Positions 25,761 to 33,150 of a stretch of 47,993 nucleotides of DNA are shown one piece after another; within the stretch, counting starts at the first letter, position 1, and each line of letters starts with the position of its first letter. Under the pieces are notes generated by a model, which was given only the letters and a program-made list of their open reading frames with translations, was not told where the DNA came from and ran no database searches. The stretch is from an uncultured Corynebacterium sp. (GTDB lineage: Bacteria > Actinomycetota > Actinomycetes > Mycobacteriales > Mycobacteriaceae): the NCBI RefSeq assembly GCF_946221105.1, contig NZ_CAMICL010000011.1, forward strand, positions 1 through 47,993, given 5' to 3'. The position numbers and the translations under genes were made by a program.

Positions 25761-26540
25761 ATGGCGCAACTGCCCACCGGCCCACTTCGCCGCCCGCAGC
25801 AGCACGAGGAGATCGCGGACTACCTGCGCGACGAGATCTTCGCAGGCCACATTCCGGCCGGCGAGTCGCTGCCCAGCGAAGTCGAGCTGTGCGAGCAGTT
25901 CAACACCTCCCGCGGGCCGGTGCGCCAGGCGGTGGCCACATTGCGCGCCGAGGGGCTGTTGTCCTCCGGCCGCGGCCGCCGCTCGTTGGTGCTGTCGAAT
26001 ACGCGCACCGAGACGTTCGAGGAGATTTTGTCCAACACCTCCTGGCTGTTTCGCATGGGCAAAGACCCCAGCGAGGACATGGAGCAGTTCGGCATGGACA
26101 CCGCCAGCGAGGAATTGGCGGAGCACATGGGCATTAACCCGGGCGACGAGGTCTTCGTGGTCCGCCGCGTGCGCCGCGCCGACGGTGAGCCGGCGGTGAT
26201 TGAGCGGATGGCATTTTTGCCGTCGCTGGCAGAGGTCATCGAAACGGTGGACACGTCCGAACAGTCAATCCACCGCGAGCTCATCCGCGCGGGCGCCGAC
26301 TTCAACAACATCTCACGCGCCTTCACCATCGAGCAGGCGGACGCGGATACCGCCTCCAAGCTGGGCATTGCCGAAAATGCGCCGGTGCTGCGTGTGAAGA
26401 TCAAGGCGCTGACCCACAACGGCGACGTGCTCGAAGCCGCCGAACACATCTTCCGCGTGGACAATCTCTCCTTCGGCCTGAACAACGTGCGCGGGCACTC
26501 CTCCCCGATCTGGTTCCAGACTGAATCCGAGATCCACTAA
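25761..26540 (+). CDS. GntR-family transcriptional regulator (HutC/UTRA type)
   Basis: The 259 residues have an N-terminal winged helix (EEIADYLRDEIFAGHIPAGESLPSE, CEQFNTSRGPVRQAVATLRAEGLLS) and a UTRA effector domain (about 100-245; FVVRRVRRADGEPAVIERMAFLP, AEHIFRVDNLSFGLNN). HutC-type members bind small metabolites and usually control adjacent transport genes, so the peptide-type importer and ribokinase downstream are likely targets. ATG 25761 follows AAGAAGGA (25740-25747). GTG 25716 is in frame but lies in the presumed operator. Its TAA stop forms part of the next gene's -10 box. Confidence 0.87.
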   Translation: MAQLPTGPLRRPQQHEEIADYLRDEIFAGHIPAGESLPSEVELCEQFNTSRGPVRQAVATLRAEGLLSSGRGRRSLVLSNTRTETFEEILSNTSWLFRMGKDPSEDMEQFGMDTASEELAEHMGINPGDEVFVVRRVRRADGEPAVIERMAFLPSLAEVIETVDTSEQSIHRELIRAGADFNNISRAFTIEQADADTASKLGIAENAPVLRVKIKALTHNGDVLEAAEHIFRVDNLSFGLNNVRGHSSPIWFQTESEIH

Positions 26541-26543
26541 CCT
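26538..26543 (+). promoter_or_regulatory. -10 box of the ABC importer operon (contains the gntR stop)
   Basis: TAACCT, whose first three bases are the regulator's TAA stop, ends 7 nt before ATG 26551. A leaderless operon transcript is predicted. Confidence 0.55.
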
Positions 26544-26550
26544 TTCCCTC

Positions 26551-27978
26551 ATGCATCCAAGGACTCTGGTGGCCGCGGCCGCCTTGGCCCTCCCGTTGGC
26601 CGCGTGCGGTGATTCCGCACCGCGCGACAACGTGGTGGTGGCGGCGTCGGCGGCCCCTGCGGGGTTGGACTTCACCACCACCGGCGGCGCGGCCGCGCCC
26701 CAGGCGCTGGTGGGCAACGTGTACGAAACGCTGGTGCGTATCGACGCCTCCGGCACCCCCGTGCCCCACCTCGCCGAGCGCGTCGAGCGAGACGGCGGCG
26801 TATTTACATTCCACCTGCGCGACGGTGTGACGTTTGCAGACGGCACACCGTTTACTGCCGACGACGCGGCGTTTTCCATCCACTACGTGCAAAGCGAGTG
26901 GACCAACGGGCTGAAGGCCCAAATGGATCCGGTCACGCACGTCGAGGTGGTCAACGAGCGCACGCTGCGCGTGGCCGTCGAAGGCGGCGAGGCTGCCGAA
27001 GATGCCTGGCTGTGGTCCATGGGCACCCTGACGGGGGCGATGATGACACCGGCAGGCGTCGATAAGCTTGCGACCGCTCCCCTGGGCACCGGGCCGTACA
27101 CCGTGAAACGCTTCGATGTGGGCGAGGCCATCGAGTTCGACGCGCGCGAGGATTATTGGGGCGGCGACGTCGCGCGCGACGGGCTGATCCGCTACTTCGA
27201 CGACCCGGTCTCCGCCGTCAACGCCCTGCGAGTGGGCGATGCGGACGTGGTGTGGGGCATGCAGGCGCCGCAGCTGATAGACACGCTGCCGGACGACATC
27301 CGCGTCGAGGTTGGCACCACCAACGGCGAGGTGCTGCTTTCCATGAACAACACCCGCGCGCCTTTCGACGACCCAGACGTGCGCCGCGCCGTGGCCTACG
27401 CGGTGGACCGGGCGGCGGTCAACGAGGTGGTCTACAACGGCCTGGGCACCGACACCGGAGGCGCGCCCGTGCCGCCGACGGACCCCTGGTACCCGGGCCG
27501 CGACTTCTACCCCTTCGACCCGGACATAGCCCGCGAGCTGCTCGCCGGGCGCACTCCGGAGATCACCATCACCGTCCCCAACCGCCCCTACGCGCAAGAG
27601 GCCAGCGAGCTGTTGTACTCGCAGCTTCACGACGTCGGCTTCCGCGTGCGCCTCGAAACCGTCGAATTCCCCGCGGTCTGGCTGAACCAAGTGCTCAAGG
27701 GCCACGACTACCAGGCATCGATCGTCTCCCACGTGGAGCCGCGCGACGTGCCCATGCTCTTTGGCAACCCGGAGTACTACCTGGGCTACGACAACGCGGT
27801 GGTGCGCGAGCGCATCGCCGCCGGCGACATGGCGGGTGCCGTGGAGCAGATCATGGACGACGCCGCCGCCCTGACCCTGGCCAACGCACCGAACATCGTG
27901 CTCTACGCCCCCGGGGTTTCCGGCCTGGACCCGAACGTGGTCACCGACTCGCTTCCGTTGAACGAGGTGGAGAAATGA
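26551..27978 (+). CDS. ABC importer substrate-binding lipoprotein (SBP_bac_5: peptide/nickel type)
   Basis: The 475-residue family 5 binding protein has a lipoprotein signal with lipobox LAAC (Cys19), so it is membrane-tethered on the outside. VYETLVRIDASGTPVPHLAERVERDGG...FTFHLRDGVTFADGTPFTADD is the standard domain I entry of Dpp/Opp/Nik proteins, with GTGPYTVKRFDVGEAIEFDARED and NNTRAPFDDPDVRRAVAYAVDR following. The ligand could be di/oligopeptides, nickel-chelate or another solute; nothing decides. Leaderless ATG; the TGA overlaps the permease ATG (ATGA). One 11-mer lies at 26736-26746 and another at 27057-27067. Confidence 0.9.
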   Translation: MHPRTLVAAAALALPLAACGDSAPRDNVVVAASAAPAGLDFTTTGGAAAPQALVGNVYETLVRIDASGTPVPHLAERVERDGGVFTFHLRDGVTFADGTPFTADDAAFSIHYVQSEWTNGLKAQMDPVTHVEVVNERTLRVAVEGGEAAEDAWLWSMGTLTGAMMTPAGVDKLATAPLGTGPYTVKRFDVGEAIEFDAREDYWGGDVARDGLIRYFDDPVSAVNALRVGDADVVWGMQAPQLIDTLPDDIRVEVGTTNGEVLLSMNNTRAPFDDPDVRRAVAYAVDRAAVNEVVYNGLGTDTGGAPVPPTDPWYPGRDFYPFDPDIARELLAGRTPEITITVPNRPYAQEASELLYSQLHDVGFRVRLETVEFPAVWLNQVLKGHDYQASIVSHVEPRDVPMLFGNPEYYLGYDNAVVRERIAAGDMAGAVEQIMDDAAALTLANAPNIVLYAPGVSGLDPNVVTDSLPLNEVEK

Positions 27979-28898
27979 TCCGCACTCTGGCCAAACACAT
28001 CCTGCGCTTCGTGCTGCTGCTCGCCGCCGCCAGCGTGGTCATTTTCACCCTGCTGCGCGCCGTGCCCGGCGACCCGGCGCGCGTGGCGCTGGGGGTCTCG
28101 GCCACCGAGGAGGCCGTCGCGGAGCTGTCGGCGCGCCTCGGGCTGGACCAGCCGCTGCCGGTGCAGTACCTCGACTGGGTTTCAGGCCTGCTCACCGGCG
28201 ACTTCGGCATCTCCATGTCGTCCGGCAAAAACATCACCGACACGGTGGTCGAGCGCGCCGGGGTCTCGCTCACGCTCACCCTTGTGGCGATGGCGGTCTC
28301 GCTCGCCGTTGCGGTGCCGGTGGGCGTGTACCTGGCGCGGCGCACCCACTCCCCCGACGGCGCGGTCGTCGGCGCGCTGTCGCAGGTGGGCATCATCGTG
28401 CCGTCGTTTCTGGTCGGCATCGCCCTGGTCGCACTGTTTTCGGTGCGCCTGGGCTGGCTGCCGGCCAACGGCTGGGGCACGCCGGCGCACGCGGTGCTGC
28501 CGGTGGCCTCGCTCGCCCTCGTGCAGGCCTCGATCCTCACGCGCTACGTCGCCGCCTCGGTGCGCGAGGAGATGGGCAAGGATTATGTGAGGACGGGCAG
28601 GGCCCTTGGTGCGTCGATAGGCAATGTGCTGTTCACCTCGGCGCTTCGAAACGCCGCGCTGCCGGTGATCACGGTCGTCGGCGTGCAGCTGGCGTCGCTG
28701 GTGGTGGGCGCTGTGGTGATCGAGCGGGTGTTCACGATCCCCGGTTTGGGCACCATGCTTCTCGACGCAGTAGGCAACCGCGACCTGGCCACCGTGCAGA
28801 CCGTGATGATGGTCATCGTGGCGTTCACCCTGGTGGTGAACCTGATCGTGGACCTGACGTACGCGGTGGTGGACCCGCGGATTCGGAGGCAGGCATGA
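27975..28898 (+). CDS. ABC importer permease 1 (DppB type)
   Basis: A 307-residue inner-membrane permease. The N-terminal FTLLRAVPGDPARVALG is the DppB/OppB signature, and the ATPase-coupling EAA loop follows the pattern EEMGKDYVRTGRALGAS. About six membrane spans. The start is ATG 27975 in ATGA with GAGGTGGAG upstream; the long open frame before it is a shadow of the lipoprotein gene. It overlaps the next permease by ATGA (28895-28898). The segment GASIG uses the rare ATA codon inside an 11-mer at 28612-28622. Confidence 0.92.
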   Translation: MIRTLAKHILRFVLLLAAASVVIFTLLRAVPGDPARVALGVSATEEAVAELSARLGLDQPLPVQYLDWVSGLLTGDFGISMSSGKNITDTVVERAGVSLTLTLVAMAVSLAVAVPVGVYLARRTHSPDGAVVGALSQVGIIVPSFLVGIALVALFSVRLGWLPANGWGTPAHAVLPVASLALVQASILTRYVAASVREEMGKDYVRTGRALGASIGNVLFTSALRNAALPVITVVGVQLASLVVGAVVIERVFTIPGLGTMLLDAVGNRDLATVQTVMMVIVAFTLVVNLIVDLTYAVVDPRIRRQA

Positions 28899-29674
28899 GT
28901 TGGCAGCGCAAAGTTGGCGCGGTGATCGTCGCGTTAGTCGCCCTGGCGGCTGTGGTCTCGCTTGTGTGGACGCCCTACGACCCGCTGCAGACAGAGGTTG
29001 TCGCGCGTTTGCAAGGTTCTTCCCCGGCGCACTGGATGGGCACCGACCAGTTCGGGCGCGACATCCTCTCGCGCGTGATGGACGGCGCACGGCTGACGCT
29101 GACCGTGGCCGTGGGTGCGGTCGCGCTGTCGGGCTTGGTTGGCGTGCCGCTGGGGATCTGGGCCGGCATGCGGCGCGGCGCGTCACGGTTTGTCATGGCC
29201 GGCGCCGACCTGCTGCTCGCCTTCCCCGCGCTGCTGCTAGCCATCGTGTTCACCGCGGTGTTCGGCGCCTCCATCTGGATCGTGGTGCTGGCCATCGGCA
29301 TCGCCGGCATCCCCGCCTTCGTGCGCGTGGCGCGCGCCGGCACCATGCAGGTCATGCAGCACGACTACATCCTGGCCGCGCGCATCGCCAAGGTCTCCGG
29401 CCCTGCGATTGCGTGGCGGCACGTGCTGCCGAACATCTGGCCGCTCGTGCTCACCCAGGTCTCCGTCGCGGTCGCACTGGCCATCCTGGCGGAGGCCGGC
29501 CTGTCGTTTCTGGGGCTCGGCGCGCCCGCGCCCTACGCCTCCTGGGGCCGCATGCTGCAGGCCTCCCAGCCGTACCTGGCCACCTCCCCGCACCTGGCGC
29601 TGTGGCCGGGAGCCGCAATCGCGCTGACCGTGCTGGGCTTCAACCTTCTGGGGAACGCTGATGATCGACGTTAA
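28895..29674 (+). CDS. ABC importer permease 2 (DppC type)
   Basis: The 259-residue permease has the DppC marks MGTDQFGRDILSRVMDGAR and the EAA loop AARIAKVSGPAIAWRHVLPNI, and ends with the usual FNLLGN. DppC proteins mostly end LGD.LRD.LDP; here the sequence stops after GNADDRR because the following gene begins inside it (14-nt overlap, 29661-29674). Complete otherwise. Confidence 0.92.
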   Translation: MSWQRKVGAVIVALVALAAVVSLVWTPYDPLQTEVVARLQGSSPAHWMGTDQFGRDILSRVMDGARLTLTVAVGAVALSGLVGVPLGIWAGMRRGASRFVMAGADLLLAFPALLLAIVFTAVFGASIWIVVLAIGIAGIPAFVRVARAGTMQVMQHDYILAARIAKVSGPAIAWRHVLPNIWPLVLTQVSVAVALAILAEAGLSFLGLGAPAPYASWGRMLQASQPYLATSPHLALWPGAAIALTVLGFNLLGNADDRR

Positions 29675-30992
29675 GCACTTATCCATCCCCGGCATCCTGG
29701 ACGACATCACCTTTTCCGTCGCGCCGGGCGAACGTGTGGGCATCATCGGCGAGTCCGGCTCCGGCAAGTCCGTCACAGCGCTTTCCATCATGGGACTGAG
29801 CGACCTGCCGGCGGAAGGCTCCATCACCGTCGACGGCACCGAGATGGTGGGCACCCCGGACCGGATGCGCCGGCGCGTGCGCGGCACAAAGGTCGCGATG
29901 GTGTTCCAGGAGCCGATGACGGCGCTGGACCCGCTGAAGAAGATCGGCGCACTCGTCTCCCCTGAGGCATTGCGCGAGGTCGGCGTGGACCGCCCGAACG
30001 CCTACCCGCACGAGCTGTCCGGCGGGCAGCGCCAGCGCGTGCTTATCGCGTTGGCGCTGAGCAAAAACCCGGACGTGCTGATCTGCGACGAGCCCACCAC
30101 CGCGCTAGACGCCATCGTGCAAGCGGAAATCCTCGAGCTTTTGGACCTCCTCGTGCGCGAGCGCGGCATGGCGCTGTTGTTCATCTCCCACGACCTCGCC
30201 GTGGTGCGCCGCATGACCGACCGGGTGCTCGTGTTCAAAGGCGGGCGCATGATGGCGCCGGACTCCGACTACGCCCAAGCACTTACCGCGGCGGCGGTGC
30301 CCGGCCCGCCCGCCGAGCCCGCCTCGCTCGGCGAGCCGGTGGTCACACTCGACGGGGTCTCGTTGCGGCGCGGGCACACCCTCGCCGTCAACGACGTGGA
30401 CCTCACCGTGCGCGCCGGCGAGCGCCTCGCCATCGTCGGCGGGTCCGGCTCCGGCAAAACGTCGCTGTTGCACCTCATCGCGGGCCTGCGCGAACCGACC
30501 GCCGGCACCGTGCGCGTGCAAGGCGACGTGCAGATGGTTTTCCAGGACCCGTACTCGTCGCTGGATCCGCGGATGGCCGTGAGGACGTCGATACGCGAGG
30601 CAGGCGTCGATGCCGCCCGCGCCGACGAAGTGCTCGCGCGCGTGGGGCTCGAAGGCACCGGCGACCGCACGCCACGGCAGTTTTCGGGCGGGCAGCGCCA
30701 GCGCATCTCGATCGCGCGCGCCGCGGCCCCACGCCCGAGCATTTTGCTTGCCGACGAGCCCGTCTCCGCCCTCGACGCCACCATCCAAGACCAGGTGCTG
30801 GAGCTGCTGCGCGATACCGTCGGCAAGCACACGCTCATTTTTGTCACCCACGACCTGAAGGTCGCGCGCGAGCTGTGCCCCACCGTGGCGGTGATGCGGC
30901 ACGGGCGCATCGTGGAGCACGGTGCGACCGAGGAGATCTGGGCGGCGCCTCAGCACCCGTACACACGCGAGCTGCTCGCCGCTGTGCTGTAA
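29661..30992 (+). CDS. ABC importer ATPase, two fused nucleotide-binding domains (DppD-DppF type)
   Basis: One chain of 443 residues holds both ATPases. Domain 1 has Walker A GESGSGKS, signature LSGGQRQRV and Walker B LICDEPTTALD. Domain 2 (from about 228) has GGSGSGKT, FSGGQRQRI and LLADEPVSALD. Each half is compact (about 215 residues); the C-terminal oligopeptide-type extension is present only as PQHPYTRELLAAVL. Both sites look functional. It completes the importer, so binding protein, two permeases and fused ATPase are all here. Its TAA forms the start of the rbsK -10 box. Confidence 0.93.
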   Translation: MIDVKHLSIPGILDDITFSVAPGERVGIIGESGSGKSVTALSIMGLSDLPAEGSITVDGTEMVGTPDRMRRRVRGTKVAMVFQEPMTALDPLKKIGALVSPEALREVGVDRPNAYPHELSGGQRQRVLIALALSKNPDVLICDEPTTALDAIVQAEILELLDLLVRERGMALLFISHDLAVVRRMTDRVLVFKGGRMMAPDSDYAQALTAAAVPGPPAEPASLGEPVVTLDGVSLRRGHTLAVNDVDLTVRAGERLAIVGGSGSGKTSLLHLIAGLREPTAGTVRVQGDVQMVFQDPYSSLDPRMAVRTSIREAGVDAARADEVLARVGLEGTGDRTPRQFSGGQRQRISIARAAAPRPSILLADEPVSALDATIQDQVLELLRDTVGKHTLIFVTHDLKVARELCPTVAVMRHGRIVEHGATEEIWAAPQHPYTRELLAAVL

Positions 30993-30995
30993 GTT
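30990..30995 (+). promoter_or_regulatory. -10 box of rbsK (contains the ATPase gene stop)
   Basis: TAAGTT starts with the TAA stop of the ABC ATPase and ends 7 nt before ATG 31003, predicting a leaderless rbsK transcript in addition to read-through. Confidence 0.55.
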
Positions 30996-31002
30996 AGCGC
31001 CC

Positions 31003-31899
31003 ATGAGTATGTGCGTCGTCGGATCCATCAACGCCGACCTGACCGTCAACGTCGAGCGCCACCCCACTCCCGGCGAAACTTTGCTGGGCTCCGGCGGCGG
31101 CATCACCGCCGGCGGCAAGGGCGCGAATCAGGCCGTCGCCGCGGCGAAGCTGGGCACCCCGGTGGTGATGGTCGGCGCGACCGGCACCGACGCCAACGCG
31201 GACCCCGCCACCGCGATCCTTCGCGAGGCCGGGGTGGACATGCGCCACGTCGAAGAGGTCGAGGAGGTCACCGGCCTGGCCGTGATCACCGTCGCCGCCA
31301 ACGGCGAGAACACCGTGCTAGTGGTGCCGGGGGCGAACGCGCTGGTGGGCGCGGAGTTCGTGGACAGGCACGCCGAGGCTGTGGAGACCGCGGAGCTGGT
31401 GCTGCTGCAGGGCGAGATCCCGGCCGACGGATTCGCGCGCGCCGTGGAGCTGGCGCGCGGGCGCGTGGTGGTCAACCTCGCGCCCGTCGTCGACGTGCAG
31501 CAGCAGGCGCTGCTTGCGGCCGATCCCCTCATGGCCAACGAGCACGAAGCTGGCCTGATCCTGGAGCAGCTCGGCCTCGACGGCGCGGGCACGCCGGAGG
31601 AGCTGGCGCGGCGCCTGCTGGACGCCGGGTTCGCCTCCGTGGTGCTCACCTTGGGCTCCGCGGGCGCGCTGGTGGCCACCGCCGAGGAGCTCACCCACAT
31701 CGACTCGCCCAAGGTGGAGGCGGTGGACACCGTCGGCGCGGGCGACTCGTTCGCGGGCGCGTTCTGCCACCGCATCCTCGAGGGCGACAGTATGGCCGAC
31801 GCCGCGGCGTTCGCCTGCCGCGTCGGCGCGTTCTCGGTCACCCGGCCCGGCGCGCAGCCGTCCTACCCGTCTGTGGGAGACGACCTGCCTGAGATCTAG
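31003..31899 (+). CDS. rbsK: Ribokinase (PfkB family)
   Basis: This enzyme phosphorylates D-ribose to ribose 5-phosphate. The 298-residue protein has VVGSINADLTVNVERHPTPGET, the first PfkB box GGKGANQAVAAAKLG, and the catalytic box VDTVGAGDSFAGAF with the base Asp. ATG 31003 follows the TAAGTT box; the frame to 30922 lies inside the ATPase gene. It could belong with the importer if that carries nucleosides or ribosides, but the importer family suggests peptides, so this link is weak. The stop shares CTAG with a small opposite-strand ORF. Confidence 0.92.
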   Translation: MSMCVVGSINADLTVNVERHPTPGETLLGSGGGITAGGKGANQAVAAAKLGTPVVMVGATGTDANADPATAILREAGVDMRHVEEVEEVTGLAVITVAANGENTVLVVPGANALVGAEFVDRHAEAVETAELVLLQGEIPADGFARAVELARGRVVVNLAPVVDVQQQALLAADPLMANEHEAGLILEQLGLDGAGTPEELARRLLDAGFASVVLTLGSAGALVATAEELTHIDSPKVEAVDTVGAGDSFAGAFCHRILEGDSMADAAAFACRVGAFSVTRPGAQPSYPSVGDDLPEI

Positions 31900-32012
31900 A
31901 CCGCAGTTTTGGGCCTCGGGTTCAGACCCCAGCCATGCGCCGGGGCCTGGGTATCGTCCAGCACGCGGGCGAAGACGGTGAATCCGCCGCGGGTGATTTC
32001 GATCTCGCGCAT
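31896..32012 (-). CDS. Possible small protein, 38 aa
   Basis: ATG 32012 to TAG 31896 encodes 38 residues starting MREIEITRGGFTVFARVLDD and ending GLNPRPKTAV. The composition looks protein-like rather than like frame shadow, TGCAAT lies 6 nt before the ATG, and the stop shares CTAG with rbsK as in four other convergent pairs of this window. It could also be the remnant of a longer gene. No function recognised. Confidence 0.35.
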   Translation of the reverse strand: MREIEITRGGFTVFARVLDDTQAPAHGWGLNPRPKTAV

Positions 32013-32058
32013 ATGGCGATTGCAGGAACCGAGGCGCGGTAAAGAGCGTCTAAAGGCT

Positions 32059-33030
32059 ATGCACAACGGCATGGAGATTGTATTTGAACCGGTGATCCTG
32101 CGCGCCGACCAGATGCAGCGCAAGCAGTTCTACCTGCGAGTGAGCAAGCGTTTGTTCGTCCACGAACGGTTTGGGCAGGATGATTGGGCAACGCAACTGG
32201 CCGCGCGACACCACCCGCGCGGGGAACGCTACGACGTCCCTGCGGCCGTGCGCGCGGTGGTGCACGCTTCAGAGCGGCCCGGCAGCGTGGTCTGCGGGTT
32301 CTCGGCGCTTGCGCTGTACCGCTTGCCGTACTTGGTGGAAGGGGCGGACACGACGCTGCGGGCGGCCGTCCGGGCAACAGTGCCCGCTTCCACCTTCCGG
32401 CCCGCGGTTGCTCGGCTGCGAGCACCCCACACCGAAACCTGGACCCTCACCCACCGCGGCGTGCCCATCCGCGCTACGACGCCAGCCCGGGCAACCATCC
32501 AGGCACTGCAGCAGATTCGAGCCGGCGAACATTCGTGGCAGACCGAGCCAATCCCGGGTGTCGCCGCAGAGGTGGTCCGGGCGGTACAGCTTGCGGACTG
32601 CGTCAGGCGCCACCTGGGGTTGCAGGTCCCGGAGCTGCAGCGGGTCGCCGCGGGCCAACTGAGCAAACGGTGGCTTTCGAAAGTGCTCAACCTGTCCCGC
32701 GGCACCGCGGATTCGCCGAAAGAAACAGAGCTGCGCCTGCTCCTGCAACCAGTGGTGGAAAAATACAACCTGACGCTGGTGGAGCAGTACCCGCTGGTAG
32801 TCGGCGGAAGGGTGGTCACCACCTTCGACTTCGCCATCCCTGAACTGAAATTGGGGATCATGTACGACGGCAGCCACCACTGGACCTACGACCAGCGGCA
32901 ATTAGACACGTCCATCAACCTGACGTCGATGCTGCACGGCTGGACGGTGCCGCGCACTGCTTCCAAGAGCATGCGGCAGTGCGTCGAGGTGGTGGAAGCG
33001 GTGCTGAAGCAGAAGCTCGGGATCCGGTGA
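32059..33030 (+). CDS. DUF559/Vsr-like nuclease-fold protein with AbiEi-like N-terminal part
   Basis: The 323 residues resemble actinobacterial proteins that combine an AbiEi-antitoxin-like region (about 30-150; VVCGFSALALYRLPYLVEG, VPIRATTPARATIQALQQI) with a C-terminal PD-(D/E)xK/DUF559 domain. The latter shows TELRLLLQPVVEKY, VTTFDFAIPELKLGIMYDGSHH and INLTSMLHGWTVPR. In the relatives I recall, the strand reads VEYDG; here the Glu is Met (IMYDG), so nuclease activity is uncertain. ATG 32059 is the first plausible start and ATG 32071 is an alternative; neither has a good RBS. The function of this widespread family is not known. Confidence 0.7.
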   Translation: MHNGMEIVFEPVILRADQMQRKQFYLRVSKRLFVHERFGQDDWATQLAARHHPRGERYDVPAAVRAVVHASERPGSVVCGFSALALYRLPYLVEGADTTLRAAVRATVPASTFRPAVARLRAPHTETWTLTHRGVPIRATTPARATIQALQQIRAGEHSWQTEPIPGVAAEVVRAVQLADCVRRHLGLQVPELQRVAAGQLSKRWLSKVLNLSRGTADSPKETELRLLLQPVVEKYNLTLVEQYPLVVGGRVVTTFDFAIPELKLGIMYDGSHHWTYDQRQLDTSINLTSMLHGWTVPRTASKSMRQCVEVVEAVLKQKLGIR

Positions 33031-33033
33031 CGG

Positions 33034-33097
33034 ATGTGACATCGGCCCTCCCGGCGACCTGGGGATAGTGACACATTTAACCTTGGTTTTGTCACAT
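33034..33097. repeat. Inverted repeat between convergent genes
   Basis: ATGTGACA (33034-33041) and TGTCACAT (33090-33097) are perfect inverted copies. A second GTGACA (33068-33073) pairs with the same right arm around an AACC-TT-GGTT core. The gap lies between the stop of the DUF559-like gene and the lepA stop, so a bidirectional terminator is possible, but no T run follows. Confidence 0.35.
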
Positions 33098-33150
33098 GCG
33101 GCACCGGCGCCGGCGGGAGGTGGAGCTGCACGGCGGGTGCTGGCTGGCTC

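Noticed and set aside
33034..33097. TGTGACA/TGTCACA motifs as a CRP/GlxR-type operator
   Set aside because: The arms are 48 bp apart rather than the 6-bp spacing of TGTGA-N6-TCACA, and the site lies between two gene ends, not at a promoter.
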